Positions 1-10,091 of a stretch of 64,000 nucleotides of DNA are shown one piece after another. The translations under genes were made by a program, and so were the position numbers. The stretch covers positions 496,001 to 560,000 of the forward strand of contig JAPZLL010000002.1 of assembly GCA_036250225.1 (NCBI GenBank), given 5' to 3'. Every line of letters starts with the position of its first letter. Within the stretch, counting starts at the first letter, position 1. The DNA comes from Cercophora sp. LCS_1. Taxonomy: Eukaryota > Ascomycota > Sordariomycetes > Sordariales > Lasiosphaeriaceae. The notes beneath the pieces are model-generated. The model made no database searches and was not told the origin of the DNA. It saw only the letters and a program-made list of their open reading frames with translations.

Positions 1-1372
1 ATCGTTTTTATCAAACCGCTCAAAGGCCGCGATGAAGCCATTGCCCAAGACTTTCTCGAGCGCATCGCCGCACAATGCCGTGAGCTTCCTTCGAATCATC
101 GCTTTCTCAAATCTAATCATCTTGCAGTGCCAATAATGAGAGAAAACCACCTTTCCGTCATGTCCCTAGAGGAATACGAATTCAACACCGAATTCGTTGG
201 CCGCAACTTTAACGCCGGCGAGGTCATCCAACTCGTGCTCAAAGCCCGTTCAGGCCATTGGCTTCCGTTTGATTATGTCCAGATGGTGATGATGCATGAG
301 TATTTACTCCACCACCTCTCTGGGTACGTGTAGACTGATATCGTCTAGACTAGCGCACTGCAAACAAATGAACCATTCCCGCGCCTTCTGGGCCGTCCGG
401 AACCAATACGCCGAGCAGATGCGTCACCTCTGGGCACGCGGTTTCACCGGCGAAGGCCTATGGGGACGCGGCGCGTTCTTGTCGACGGGCGAGTGGGAGA
501 AGAACTCGGTGCGGGATGGGGAGTCGCTTCCGGAGCACTTGTGTGGCGGGACGTACCGCTCTGCAGGCAGAAAAAGGAAGGCCAAGAGTGCGTTGACGTA
601 CCAGGAGCAAAAGGAGAGGAGGATACTCAAGAAGTTTGGGGCGAATGGGGTTGCGCTTGGAGAGGACGAGGAGGTCAAGAAGAAGTTGGAAGGCAAAAAA
701 GTGGCGGCGAAACCGAGGGTCGCCGGGAGTGCTCGGGGGAGAGATCTCCGGGCGGCGGCGGCGTTGGCTAGGTTTGACCAGCAGCAGAAGAAGGAGGTGA
801 AAGAGGACGAGGGGATGAGTAGTGGGGAGGAGTATGAAGAGGAAGGCGATGCGGTTGATTTGGATGGGAGGAGGTTGCTTGATTCCAAGGGGAGAGGCAT
901 GATCAAGGTGTGCGAAGACGAAAACCCCGAGGACGAGGATGTCAAGCAGGAGATCTTGGAGCTGCGAAGCTGTGGCCCGAAATGGTTTGGGAGAAGCGCG
1001 AAGACGGATCCTCTGGTGTTGGACAAGGAAGATGACACCACATCAAAGGTGAAGGAAGAGGGGAAATCTGACAAACTGCTACCGCGGGAGCGAGAAACGA
1101 CAGGGGAACAATCACAACAGACAACGAAGCCGGCAAGTTCCAAGGATCCGCCGGTTGCGAATACGCCGACGGGTGTTTGTCCGGTTTGCTCCTTTGCAAA
1201 CGACAAGATGTCCCCAACCTGCGCCGTCTGCTCCAATGTTCTGCACCTGAAGAACATGCCGGGTGCATGGGCTTGCACCAGTCAGGCTTGTCGAGGCAGT
1301 GCCTATCGCAACGCAACAGATTGTGGCGTATGTGGTGTCTGCGGGGAAAGGAAGCCTGCGTTGTCTAGATGA
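1..1372 (+). CDS. WLM-domain metalloprotease with RanBP2-type zinc fingers (Wss1-like), 5' partial
   Basis: The gene enters from the left edge, so its start is outside the window. Exons are 1-299 and 349-1372; the 49-nt intron has a GTATTT donor and a TCTAG acceptor. Splicing is needed to build the zinc-protease motif: it gives HELAHCKQMNHSRAFW, the HExxH..H pattern of the WLM family, followed by RGFTGEGLWGRG. The segment FVGRNFNAGEVIQLVLK upstream is also typical of this family. After a charged, disordered middle come two C-terminal zinc fingers: CPVCSFANDKMSPTCAVC, and a second beginning WACTSQAC and ending CGVCGERKP. About 440 residues are visible. WLM proteins related to yeast Wss1 cleave DNA-protein crosslinks and act on SUMO/ubiquitin conjugates in the nucleus; that role is inferred from the family. 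Unspliced reading would destroy the active site. Confidence 0.88.
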
Positions 1373-2527
1373 CACGGCATACTTTACTAGGGTCGTAGTG
1401 GCACTGCTATCCGCGGAGGTAGTGTAGCATTGGTGGTCAATATTGATGAACTGTCCGTTTGTTGGTCCCAGAATCCTGATAGGTGCCTGGAATTAAGCAA
1501 GTACCCCGGTCGTTGAACGATCAGCGCAGCATAACGCAAGTTGTTGGAATGGATCAGTGGCTCAAGAGCTGTGCCCAACTCTGTGCCGCGCATCGTTCAT
1601 GCGGAGCTGAAGCTTGATCGATTGTCCAGTCATTTCAACAGCCTAGGTGCCTAGGTAGGATAATCACAAATCACTGAAGGTGCCTTGCTCTCAATGGAAG
1701 TGTGATTGAAACGCATCTCTTTTCTCAGCAAGTCGAAGCTCAAGATGGAGGGTCCCGGAAAAGCGCTCCCCGCACTCTTGTTCTCCAGGGCAGCTCCTTC
1801 TCGTTGTCGTCGTCAGGGCTTTTGCGCGTGGTGTCCTTGTCGACAGGGGTCGCCCCGCTGCCGCCGTGGATTGGCCAATCGAGGGGGCCACAGCTGAGGC
1901 GTTCGGCTGGCGACGGACAGGCGAGTGTTTCATCCCCTTTCCAACACTCCAAGCAGGCCCACTGTGCCTTCCCGATCTGCCCACAGTGCCCGGTTCGTGC
2001 TGGGATTTCTGGAACCGCCATCATTTTCGGATGCTGAGAAGGCGCTGTCGCAGGACAAGACCTGGCTGACGAAGAGCCTCGTCACTGGGCAGCCCGGCGG
2101 GTCTTGCAGATCCCCGCGCACGCCCCTGGCAGTGTGCAGGGGGTATCATGGGTCGAGACCAGAGCTTGTTCTGCGGCCTGGCACTTGACAGTCAAATGTA
2201 GAAAACCGCTACCCTTCCGTTTCCTTCAATATCCATATCATCATCTGTTTGTTATGTTTTTTTTTTCGGTTTTGACAAACGGGCATTTGCATTCTTTTTT
2301 TTAGTTACCCGTTCCTGTTCATTTCTCACTCGCGTCTTTGGCCGTGTGTCGGATCCGTGATCCTTTTCACCCTCTTTTTCATCTGAATCAGTTCGCATTC
2401 TCTCGACTCGACGTCTGTTTTATACCTGCGAGCTCTTCCTGCCAACACAGTCCCAACCTACCAGTTTCAAGAGACGCCCGGGATCAAGGAACAACGACAA
2501 GAGAAGCACAGCTATAGACCCGCCAGA
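1373..2527. other. intergenic interval, no gene seen
   Basis: Between the WLM gene and the small secreted protein. Short open frames on both strands show no recognisable family. The right third is rich in T and C, with runs of T near 2256-2265 and 2296-2302. It probably holds the promoter and 5' UTR of the gene at 2528. Confidence 0.5.
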
Positions 2528-3060
2528 ATGTTTTCATCACTCGCCCTCCTCATGCTTTCCCTGGCGACATTGTCGCTTGCGGCACCTTCATCACAAGAAT
2601 ACCACATGTTTCCTCGTGTCCGAGTCCCTCAATCGCATTTCGAAGTCCTCAAGATGCGGCAAAATGTCCTCCTCAACCCGCGTGCTGTCACAGATGTAGA
2701 GTGCATAGACCGGACAGCGTATGTCTCCTCCCCGTCCCATTCGTTCCTTAGCCCAGCTAACCCACGATCAGTCACATCGTCTTCCACGACCAAAACGATG
2801 CCGAGCTCTCCATCTGCGGTGGCATCGCCGAGTCCGTCACGAAATGTCATGGTTCACCAACCGAGACGATCGGAAAGTCAGGCAGTGCCCTTTTCACCCT
2901 GAAGCCTATCAACCAAGGGGCGACCATCAACATCGACAAGAGGAGATGGGAGCAGTGCGTTCGGGCCGCTCGGGCGGTATGTCCCACAGGGAGCTTTTCG
3001 GCGAGGTGTATCGGCGGCGCGAGTTCTGGCGACGTTGGATTCAAGTTGTTGCCTTCTTGA
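2528..3060 (+). CDS. small secreted six-cysteine protein, uncharacterised
   Basis: Exons 2528-2718 and 2772-3060 give 159 residues. The 53-nt intron has a GTATGT donor, a GCTAAC branch site and a CAG acceptor. The N-terminus is a clear signal peptide (residues 1 to about 18, ending SLAAP). The mature part has six cysteines, in the contexts VECIDRT, SICGG, TKCHG, EQCVR, AVCPT and ARCIGG, which suggests three disulfides. The C-terminal block NIDKRRWEQCVRAAR followed by CIGGASSGDVGF looks like a conserved core of a fungal hypothetical secreted family, but I cannot name it. It was placed from memory of similar fungal proteins, not from a search. Secretion is well supported; an effector or antimicrobial role is only a guess. 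Confidence 0.8.
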
Positions 3061-3318
3061 ATGATGGATGCCGTGTGTCGGATTGGTTTTTGGAGCAATT
3101 TGTCGGAAATATCGATCAAACCTCCCCACCGAGGTTTTACTCCCTTTCGCAACTGAGCATTTTCACATCATCGTGAGACGGACCTTGTAGAACCAAAACA
3201 TAGAACAAAGATACCCAAAAGTTTTTTCTTTTCAACCCATACCCATGCCCAAAACCACGAAAGAGGAAACAACCCGGGTATCATGATATAACGCCTCCCT
3301 TCACCAAATTTTTTTTTT

Positions 3319-4349
3319 TCATAACCCATACCTAGTAACACACTCCTCCCTGTGCGCCTCTAAACAATCCAGCGCACACACTCTCACTCCACACTTCATA
3401 CATTTCACCCGTCCCCAATATCCACACACCTCACAGAATACCCGAATCGGATACTTGCCCTCTTCTTCCCCCCACGTCGCCCTCGCCTCAAGATAACTCA
3501 GCGGCGGAGCAGTCATCAAAGCCCGCAGCTCCTCATCCGTCGGAAAAGGCGGCACCCTCGACACAAGCAACGGATCTGAGTCCCCAGGGTGCGCAGCAGG
3601 CGGCGCCTTTTTATACGCCGGCAGAATTGTCCCATCAGGTGGGTACGAGGCTACAACAACAGGTTGTTGTTCAGTGGGTGGGGCATCCGTCATTTCGACG
3701 TCGTCTGCCTTTTCTTGTGAGCTGTCGGGCTCTGGTTTCGGGACGGCAGCGGCAGCAGCGGCCTCCTTGGCCTCCTTGGCCGCGGCGCGTTTGGCTGCTG
3801 CTGCGGAGCGTTTACTCGCCGGTGGCTGCTGTTTGGGTGTTGGGGCGGGGGAGTTGCGGACGGGTGGTGTTGGGATGGAGAGGGGCTTAATGGCGGCTGC
3901 GGCGGCTGCGGACGGGTTTGTTTCTGCGAGCGCGAGGAGGGCTTTGTAGTCATCGAGGTGGTTGGCAAACGTTTTTTGGGATTGGAGGATTTTGCGGACG
4001 TTGGGGGCGTGTTTGCTTGTTGCTGGTGGTCATTGTTAGCCCTGTGACGTGGTTTGGATTTGGTGGAGAGGTTTGGTTTACTTCGACTTGCTCCCTGTTT
4101 TTGGGGGATCGGAATGTTGACGTCTTTGTTCGTGTCGCGGTCGAGGGCTTCGAGATCTTTACGGAGTTTGGCGTCCTGCCGAGCTGTGAGGTCAGATGCA
4201 CTGAGGCTGGGTTGATTGCGCGCTGCGCGCTTGCGGTTTGGAGCTTGGAGGGCCTGGCCTGGGGCCGGCCCTACATCGGGCACGTATGCCCATCCTGGGG
4301 CGCGTGTTGTTTTTGCGCTGGCGACTTCGATGACGCCAAAGTTGTTCAT
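3319..4349 (-). CDS. VPS71: SWR1 chromatin-remodelling complex subunit Vps71/Swc6 (HIT zinc finger)
   Basis: Two exons on the minus strand, 4349-4082 and 4022-3319, give 323 residues. The 59-nt intron has a GTAAAC donor, a GCTAAC branch site and a CAG acceptor. The C-terminal HIT zinc finger is complete: Cys286, Cys289, Cys297, Cys300, Cys305, Cys309, His313 and Cys317, ending RYGL at the stop. The block KHAPNVRKILQSQKTFANHL near the start of exon 2 also fits the family. A low-complexity Ala/Lys region lies between. In yeast, Swc6/Vps71 binds Arp6 in the SWR1 complex, which exchanges H2A for H2A.Z; the nuclear role is inferred from the family. The sequence AACCCTAACC lies 65 nt upstream of the ATG. 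Confidence 0.93.
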
Positions 4350-4766
4350 GGTTGTGATGGAGGTTGATGGAGCGAAGTTGAGGGTTCGGGGGGCAAAGTG
4401 ATTGAAGATCCGGGGTTAGGGTTGCTTGTGACTTTGAAATGTCTTCCAAAATGATAATGGTAGTATCTGAAACCAGAATAGGAGTTAGAACCGCCGGTGA
4501 TTTTTGAGTAGATATACACCGTCATATTGAACAGTTCAATTTTCTCAATCCAGATGTTGAGTTTTGCTCATAAACAGTGTCACAGATGTCTCTGGGACAC
4601 TCAATGAAGACGGGAAATGCCTACAATGAGGGACTCCAGAGAAAACGTGAAACTACTCAAAAGTCTCTTCTCAAAAGCCGGCAAAAATCAATACACCCGC
4701 GCTCATAGAAACCTGGAGCCCTATGAAGTTGGTGCGTCACCCCTGAGTGGAGGTAAACTGTGAGGG
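4350..4766. other. intergenic interval between VPS71 and tRNA-Cys
   Basis: Contains the VPS71 promoter/5' UTR, with the telomere-repeat-like motif at 4414-4423, and the 3' flank of the tRNA. No further gene seen. Confidence 0.5.
4414..4423 (-). promoter_or_regulatory. AACCCTAACC motif upstream of VPS71
   Basis: The plus strand reads GGTTAGGGTT; on the coding strand of VPS71 this is AACCCTAACC. This sequence matches the core bound by telomere-repeat-binding factors of the Tbf1 type, which activate housekeeping genes in several fungi. Binding here is inferred. Confidence 0.4.
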
Positions 4767-4774
4767 AAAAAAAA
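4767..4774 (-). terminator. RNA polymerase III terminator of tRNA-Cys
   Basis: Run of eight T on the minus strand (eight A on the plus strand), about 15 nt past the tRNA 3' end, with a shorter T4 before it. This is the normal position and form of a Pol III stop. Confidence 0.7.
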
Positions 4775-4789
4775 TGCAAAAGATTAGAA

Positions 4790-4860
4790 GGAGCCTTCGT
4801 GGATTGAACACGAGACCTACCGGACTGCAGCCGGTTGCTCTACCACTGAGCTAAGACTCC
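4790..4860 (-). tRNA. tRNA-Cys (anticodon GCA), no intron
   Basis: The minus-strand 71-nt sequence folds as a full cloverleaf. The acceptor stem GGAGTCT pairs with AGGCTCC (one T-G wobble), the D stem is GCTC/GAGC, and the anticodon stem ACCGG/CCGGT closes the loop CTGCAGT with anticodon GCA. The variable loop is 5 nt, and the T stem TCGTG/CACGA closes the loop TTCAATC. The CCA end is not encoded, as expected in a eukaryote. A Pol III T-run follows. Confidence 0.95.
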
Positions 4861-5430
4861 GCCTTGCTTGTTGAGATGCGGAGCGGAAAAGCCGCTTAGG
4901 TAGTGAATCAGCTCTCCCCGCCCGGAACCAAAACTCAATTCCAGGGACATGCATGGAATGCACGTCACCTTTCGCACTGGAATTCCTCCTTTTCTTTTCT
5001 GCTCCAAATCGCGTTCAAGATTTACTTGTCTCCTGATACAGGCTGTTAGACTCTGTTCAACAAAGCTAGCAGCAGCGCGTGGACATGGAAACAACACCAA
5101 ATTGGCTCACAACGCTCCGACAAACCACAGTCTGCAAGGAACCTCTCGATCCGCCAGAAACATTGACTTGCGAATGGCCCCAGTTGCACTCAGCCGTCAG
5201 TATCCCCATTCCGGCGCTCGCATCTAGCCAACTCGCCGGAGTCAACGGACGTCGAGACAGGCAGTCCAACCTTGCACTTCAACCAGATGCAAGAAACATC
5301 AAAAGCAATAATCACCAATCCATAACATGCTATTACCTAGGAACCCTCAAAAAATACAAAGCAAAAGCCGACCGGCAGGTCCCAGTCCTTATTCCCCCAT
5401 ACCAACCCAGCCCATTTTCATATCCATCCC
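4861..5430. other. intergenic interval, no gene seen
   Basis: Lies upstream of tRNA-Cys and downstream of the small mitochondrial protein gene. An open frame on the plus strand runs through here, but its composition is unlike protein and it overlaps the confident exons at 5431-5860 on the other strand. Confidence 0.5.
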
Positions 5431-6051
5431 TCATTTCTTCTTTTTCTTCTCAGTACTCTCGATCCTCTCCTCCAACGTACCAACATACTTGCTCAACCGA
5501 TCGACCGCATTCTGAAGCGCCTATATCAAAACCTGCGTCAGCATCTCTCTCTCTCTGTGCACCCACAACGACAACGACAACATCCCAAACTAAACCAGTA
5601 ACAAACGAAACAAAGGAGAGCCATGCCCCCTTGGCCCTGGCCCCCCGGCTCCCACTCCCACTCCCACTCGAAAGATTGTGCGAACGCGCAAAGTGGATAA
5701 TACCGTATGAATGAAAGCCAACGGAACTTGTGGAAATCAGATGCAGACACGCACGTAGATATCCTCCGTCAACAACTCGTTCGACGCCTTGTAATCCTGG
5801 AGGGCATAGTAGTAAACACCGCTGCCGGCAAGCGTGCTACCAAAGAAGAATCCAAAGAGACTGTGGCCCGCCAAAAGTCAGCATGCAATTTGATTGGGAT
5901 GCGACGGATGGACATACCCTCCCCTGAGAGCGCCGACCGGCCTGCGCGCGGGAATGGGCGCAGCGGCGACAGCATCGCGACGAACGGTCGAGGTGGCAAA
6001 GGTTCGGAGAGGCGCCGCGCGGACGCCCGAGAGGAGTATTCTCGCAGCCAT
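5431..6051 (-). CDS. small single-pass mitochondrial membrane protein, uncharacterised
   Basis: Three exons on the minus strand, 6051-5918, 5860-5755 and 5520-5431, give 109 residues; introns are 57 and 234 nt. The N-terminus (MAARILLSGVRAAPLRTF, then STVRRD) is Arg/Ala-rich without acids, a typical mitochondrial import sequence. A hydrophobic glycine-rich segment LFGFFFGSTLAGSGVYYYAL is followed by QDYKASNELLTEDIY. The last exon is a short helix, ALQNAVDRLSKYVGTLEERI, with heptad-like spacing and a lysine tail. The joins keep frame and restore a coherent membrane-anchor plus coiled-coil protein. I recall similar short fungal proteins but no assigned function. The second intron is long for such a small gene. 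Confidence 0.8.
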
Positions 6052-6484
6052 TGTTGTTCAATGTGATGTAGGACGTGAAAGCTGTCGGGCCTTTGACCGG
6101 GAGCACGGAGTCTTGGTGGGAGTTGTCGGCGGGATGGGTATGGGTCGCGTGGATGTCGCTCACGCAGGCAGGGATTTAGCTCGCAGAGGGCTTGGCAGCC
6201 AATCGATGCAAGGGGCAGCAAAATTTGGCGGTCACCAAGGGCAAAATCGGGAGCTGAACGTGGCCTTAGCAGACTGGCAATTGGATGCTTGGCAGGCACC
6301 TTGATGTCGAGGCGGGAACCAGCACTAGGGTCACGATTGCAACAATCAAGAAGACATGGTTTCTTCATCAGGTCAATTCATTATCAGATGCACATAGGTA
6401 TTTTTGCTCCCATCCCGGAAAAGCGTATCAGCCGATCCCTCAATGAAAAACCGAAACATGCGTAAAATACAGATCGCTCTTCCA
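6052..6484. other. intergenic interval, no gene seen
   Basis: Between two tandem minus-strand genes: the 3' flank of PDI and the promoter of the small mitochondrial protein. Nothing else recognised. Confidence 0.5.
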
Positions 6485-8033
6485 CTAGAGCTCATCGTGG
6501 GCAGTCTCCTCAGCAGCCTCGGCCGAGGTGGTCTCAGAGGCAGCGGCGGGCTCCTCAGCCTTCTCCTCAACCACAGCCTTGTACTTGCCGTTCTCGGCAA
6601 TGAACTTGATGAGATCCTCAACAGTGCGGGAGCCGGAGTAGGTCACAGCCTTGTCCTTGGCGCCAGCGGGGTAGAGCTTGATGGTGGGGAAGCCCTGGAT
6701 CTCATCGGGAACGTCGTTGGCAGTGGCGTCAACCTTGGCGATGACAACCTTGTCCTTGAACTCGCTCTTGGCATACAGGGCACCGAGCTCCTCGTACTTG
6801 GGAGCAAGAGCCTTGCAGTGACCGCACCACGGGGCGTAGAACTCAATCAGGACATCCTTGTTGTCGTCAAGGACAATGTCGTTGTAGTTCTTGGCAACAA
6901 CAACGGCAACGGGGCCGTCGTTAGACTCGGGGATAGGCTCAGACTTGATACTGGGCTCAATCTTGCCAGCGACGAAGTCATCAACGAAAGCCTTAATGGC
7001 ATCGTGAGTAATCTTCTTCTCTTGATCGAAGGGGAACTTCTGGTTCTTGACGGTCTCCTGGATGGCGAAGGCGGGGAACTTGTCGGCCTTGAGGTTAAGG
7101 TTGCCGGCGTGGGCGCCGTAGGCAGCCGCATCGATAGTGGCGAAGTTGATGACACCCTTCTGGGCCTCAGCGATGGGCTTGACAGCATCGCTGAGCTCCT
7201 TGCGCTCCTCGGCGGTCTCGGCAAAGATGTAGGCGAGGGGGATGCCGGCCGACATGTAGTCGGAGTAGGTCTCGGGGCCAACCTCACCAATCAAGGGGGT
7301 GGCAGCAGTCTTAGCGAATTTCTCAATCGCCTCGACGTCGAACTTCTCGGTGAAAGTGGCCTTGCCCTCATCGAAGGACTTGTAGAGAACGACCGCGGGG
7401 GCCTTGACACCCTCAGCCTCGGCGAGCTCAGCATCGGTGCTGGAGCCAAAGGGGTAGTTGTCCCGAAGCTTGTCAGCAAGCTTGGAAAAGACCTCGGCCG
7501 AGGCCTTGTCAGAGGCATCGAGGTAGGCAACAATCACGACCTTGTCGGCCTTCTTGAACTCCTCCAGGTTGTCTTTGCTGACGGTTGTGACCGCAGGCAG
7601 AGACTGCTTGATCATGTATGATGTGATGGCACCGGCCTTCCTCTGGCCCTTGTAGGGAGAGACGTTGTCAAGGCCGCGGAAGACCTTGAGAGTCGGGTAG
7701 CCCTCAACACCGTGCTGTTGGCACAAATCGGTCTCCTCTGTGCAGTCAACCTTCGCGAGCTTGATACCCTTCTCCTTCAGCTGCGTAGCAGCCTCCTCGT
7801 ACTCTGGGGCGAGGGCCTTGCAGTGTCCGCACCACGGGGCGTAGACTGTCCAAGACACGTTAGTTGGAGGCTGGCTAATGGGGCAGGCAGGAAAGCTTAC
7901 ACTCTGCGAGGACGACCTCGTTATTCTTGACGAAATCGTCGAAAGTGTCCTTCTTGAGGACCTCAACATCGGAGGCGCTGGCGACGGCCGCGGCCGCGAG
8001 CAGCCCGAAGGCGAGCTTCTGGACTCTGTGCAT
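6485..8033 (-). CDS. PDI1: protein disulfide isomerase, ER lumen
   Basis: Exons 8033-7901 and 7845-6485 on the minus strand give 497 residues. The intron (55 nt, GTAAGC donor, CAG acceptor) splits the Phe codon of the first FYAPWCGHC. The start was chosen because it supplies a signal peptide (MHRVQKLAFGLLAAAAVASA). Domains are the usual a-b-b'-a': the first CGHC is at residues 50-53 and the second near 384-387. The acidic Ala/Glu tail ends in HDEL, the fungal ER-retrieval signal. The enzyme forms and rearranges disulfides in secretory proteins. A possible 5' UTR intron runs from 8166 to 8049 (GTAAGT donor, GCTAAC branch, CAG acceptor), ending 15 nt before the ATG. The antisense strand is also widely open, a common artefact of biased codon use in a highly expressed gene. 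Confidence 0.97.
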
Positions 8034-8048
8034 CTTTACTGTTGACAC

Positions 8049-8166
8049 CTGAGGAAGGGAGTTAGCTACCGATTGATTGGAATTGCAGGCAGTTTGGTTG
8101 TCGAGGTAGGTGCAAAGGCAAAGGAAAGGCGGAGGAGAAAAGATTGGGGCGGTTGCACAAACTTAC
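8049..8166 (-). other. probable 5' UTR intron of PDI
   Basis: On the minus strand the segment begins GTAAGT and ends CCTTCCTCAG, with GCTAAC 12 nt before the acceptor AG. It sits wholly upstream of the PDI ATG. Length is 118 nt. Transcript data would settle it. Confidence 0.5.
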
Positions 8167-10091
8167 TCTATAAAAGCACACCGAAAGATAGGGAATACAA
8201 GATGAAAAGTGTATACCAAGTAGGTATGTGATGAATGAATTGGCACCCCGAGGACAAGATCCTTCCTCTTTAAATTGAATGGAGCGGGAGTGTGGACGAA
8301 ATCGTTGATGCGTGCAGATACCGGTGGACTTTTATCTCGAATTTCCAAAAGGCGGATCAAGCATCAGGGTCTAGAGAACAGGTGTCTTTTCGCCAGCTCT
8401 GGGGAAGGTCAGCCTTGGCCCCTGTGTAGCGCCACCGACTTGGACGGGATCCGTTGCAAGTGGGGAGCTGTTGGACCCTACCGAGACCAAGCGGGCTTGG
8501 TCCTGGGGCTGAATGCACGTTGCACAAGTCTCGATACATCCACCAGCCTTGAGCTTCTCGATCACCCCTCGCTCATCAAGCGATAGTTGACGACAATCGC
8601 CTCTGTGGCTTCAGGAAATCTCTTGAAGTCTCTAAATCACCTTAATTGACCCTTCAACAATTTTACCTTTCTTTCTTTCGTCCCATCCCCAGGTAATCTG
8701 GTCATGGGTTGACGTTCCCATTTCAGAGCGATAGGCTGATAAGCTCTTGAATGCGGGGAGGTTGGTTTTGAGGTACCAGGACAAGCCGTCTAGCTGAGGC
8801 CAGAGTGGTTCCATCATTCCCTAGCAACAAATGCTTCCTGTCTGTCCGCATTTCTGCATATTGCCACGACATCGAATTCCAATCAATTCTTATGCCCTGC
8901 GCTTCACGGCTTCACAGCCTCACTACTTTAGAGAAAGGGGCTGGGAGCACGTCCCTTCCAGGTGATTGATAAGCCCATCCCACCAACCTGGTGTAGGGGC
9001 GGAGGAATTTGAAGCCAGATTACGCTTTTTCTGGAAGAAACTTGGGATTCAAGGTATCGCCGAGAAAGCCAGCGAGCGATTTGAGTAATATTACGACCGG
9101 CTTAGGCATCCGCCCCTGGGCAGGGAGTGTCGCTTCCTGCGGTGCGGCTCGCCCGACTATCGAACATCAAGAGCCAACAACCCCACGAATGCCACCCCAC
9201 TGGCGAAAACGATAGGACACATGGGCATCTCAATCAGGAAACCTCACTGGCATCCCTTGTCGCTCCGCCGGGAGTTTTCTCGTCTTCCCGATCGGCCAGG
9301 GATTTGCTGAGACATGAAAGGCCAGATATGCTGGAAAACCGGAAATCGCATGTCAGATCTGCCCTGAACGGGGGCACTAGGAACCCTACGGTCCGTATGC
9401 AGAAACGTTCAAAGCGACGTTGTGTTGGGTTGGTCAGGCCAATCATGTGTAATGCCGCAGCGGCCTCGCCAAACAGGTACGAGAAGGGTCCCGCAGCCAA
9501 GATATATCGCAACTACATATTCAACGGATATCTGTCCATGAAGTGATAGTGAGAAGCGGGATGCCGCAGCTGTCACATCAAAACCTATTCCTAGCTGTAA
9601 CTGATAACATATCATTTCACGACTGTGCAAGTGTTTGCATCACACCAACTTCCACGCTAGTCATGGCAGGACTTCTTGGCGAATCGCGTCCTCAACACCA
9701 ACAATCTAGCAGGGGCAAGTGCCTCCCACTCAGAAGTGCTCGGTGATAGTCAGGGTGCAAGCAAAGAATGAGCCCGCCGAAGGGTCCTTTCGAAACTTCC
9801 ACGGGTTGAACGAACACCTGGGCTAAACGCTCCTTCTCATTCCCTTGTTCTGTCGACTTGCTTGCTCCTGCCTGGAAGCATCTCTCTCCTAGTATTTTTC
9901 AACATGGCACCTTCCGGCGTTGTTGCCCACATGGTTCTCAGTGTTGGGCTTCCGCTTTCGCCGACAACGCTCTTGATCCACACCACTCACCCGCACACAC
10001 TACTCTTTGACCAGTTGTCCGCGCTGCCCAGGGTCTACCTCAGCATATTCCGGTAGCTGCTCATGGTAACCCTGGGCTTCTATCAGTCTTG
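8167..10091. other. intergenic interval of about 1.9 kb, no gene seen
   Basis: Divergent promoter region between PDI and the unknown gene at 10092. Only short open frames without family resemblance are present. No tRNA or repeat was noticed. Confidence 0.5.

Noticed and set aside
424..1278. 284-codon open frame antisense to the WLM gene
   Set aside because: Ser/Pro/Phe-rich shadow of the Glu/Lys-rich region on the plus strand; no family resemblance.
5079..5714. 211-codon plus-strand frame near the tRNA
   Set aside because: Low-complexity Thr/Pro/Leu composition; its right half overlaps the well-supported exon 3 and intron 2 of the minus-strand mitochondrial gene.
6404..7621. Long open frame of about 405 codons antisense to PDI
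   Set aside because: It lies entirely within the PDI coding region on the other strand, is mostly Leu/Gly/Val without domain structure, and is explained by codon bias of a highly expressed gene.
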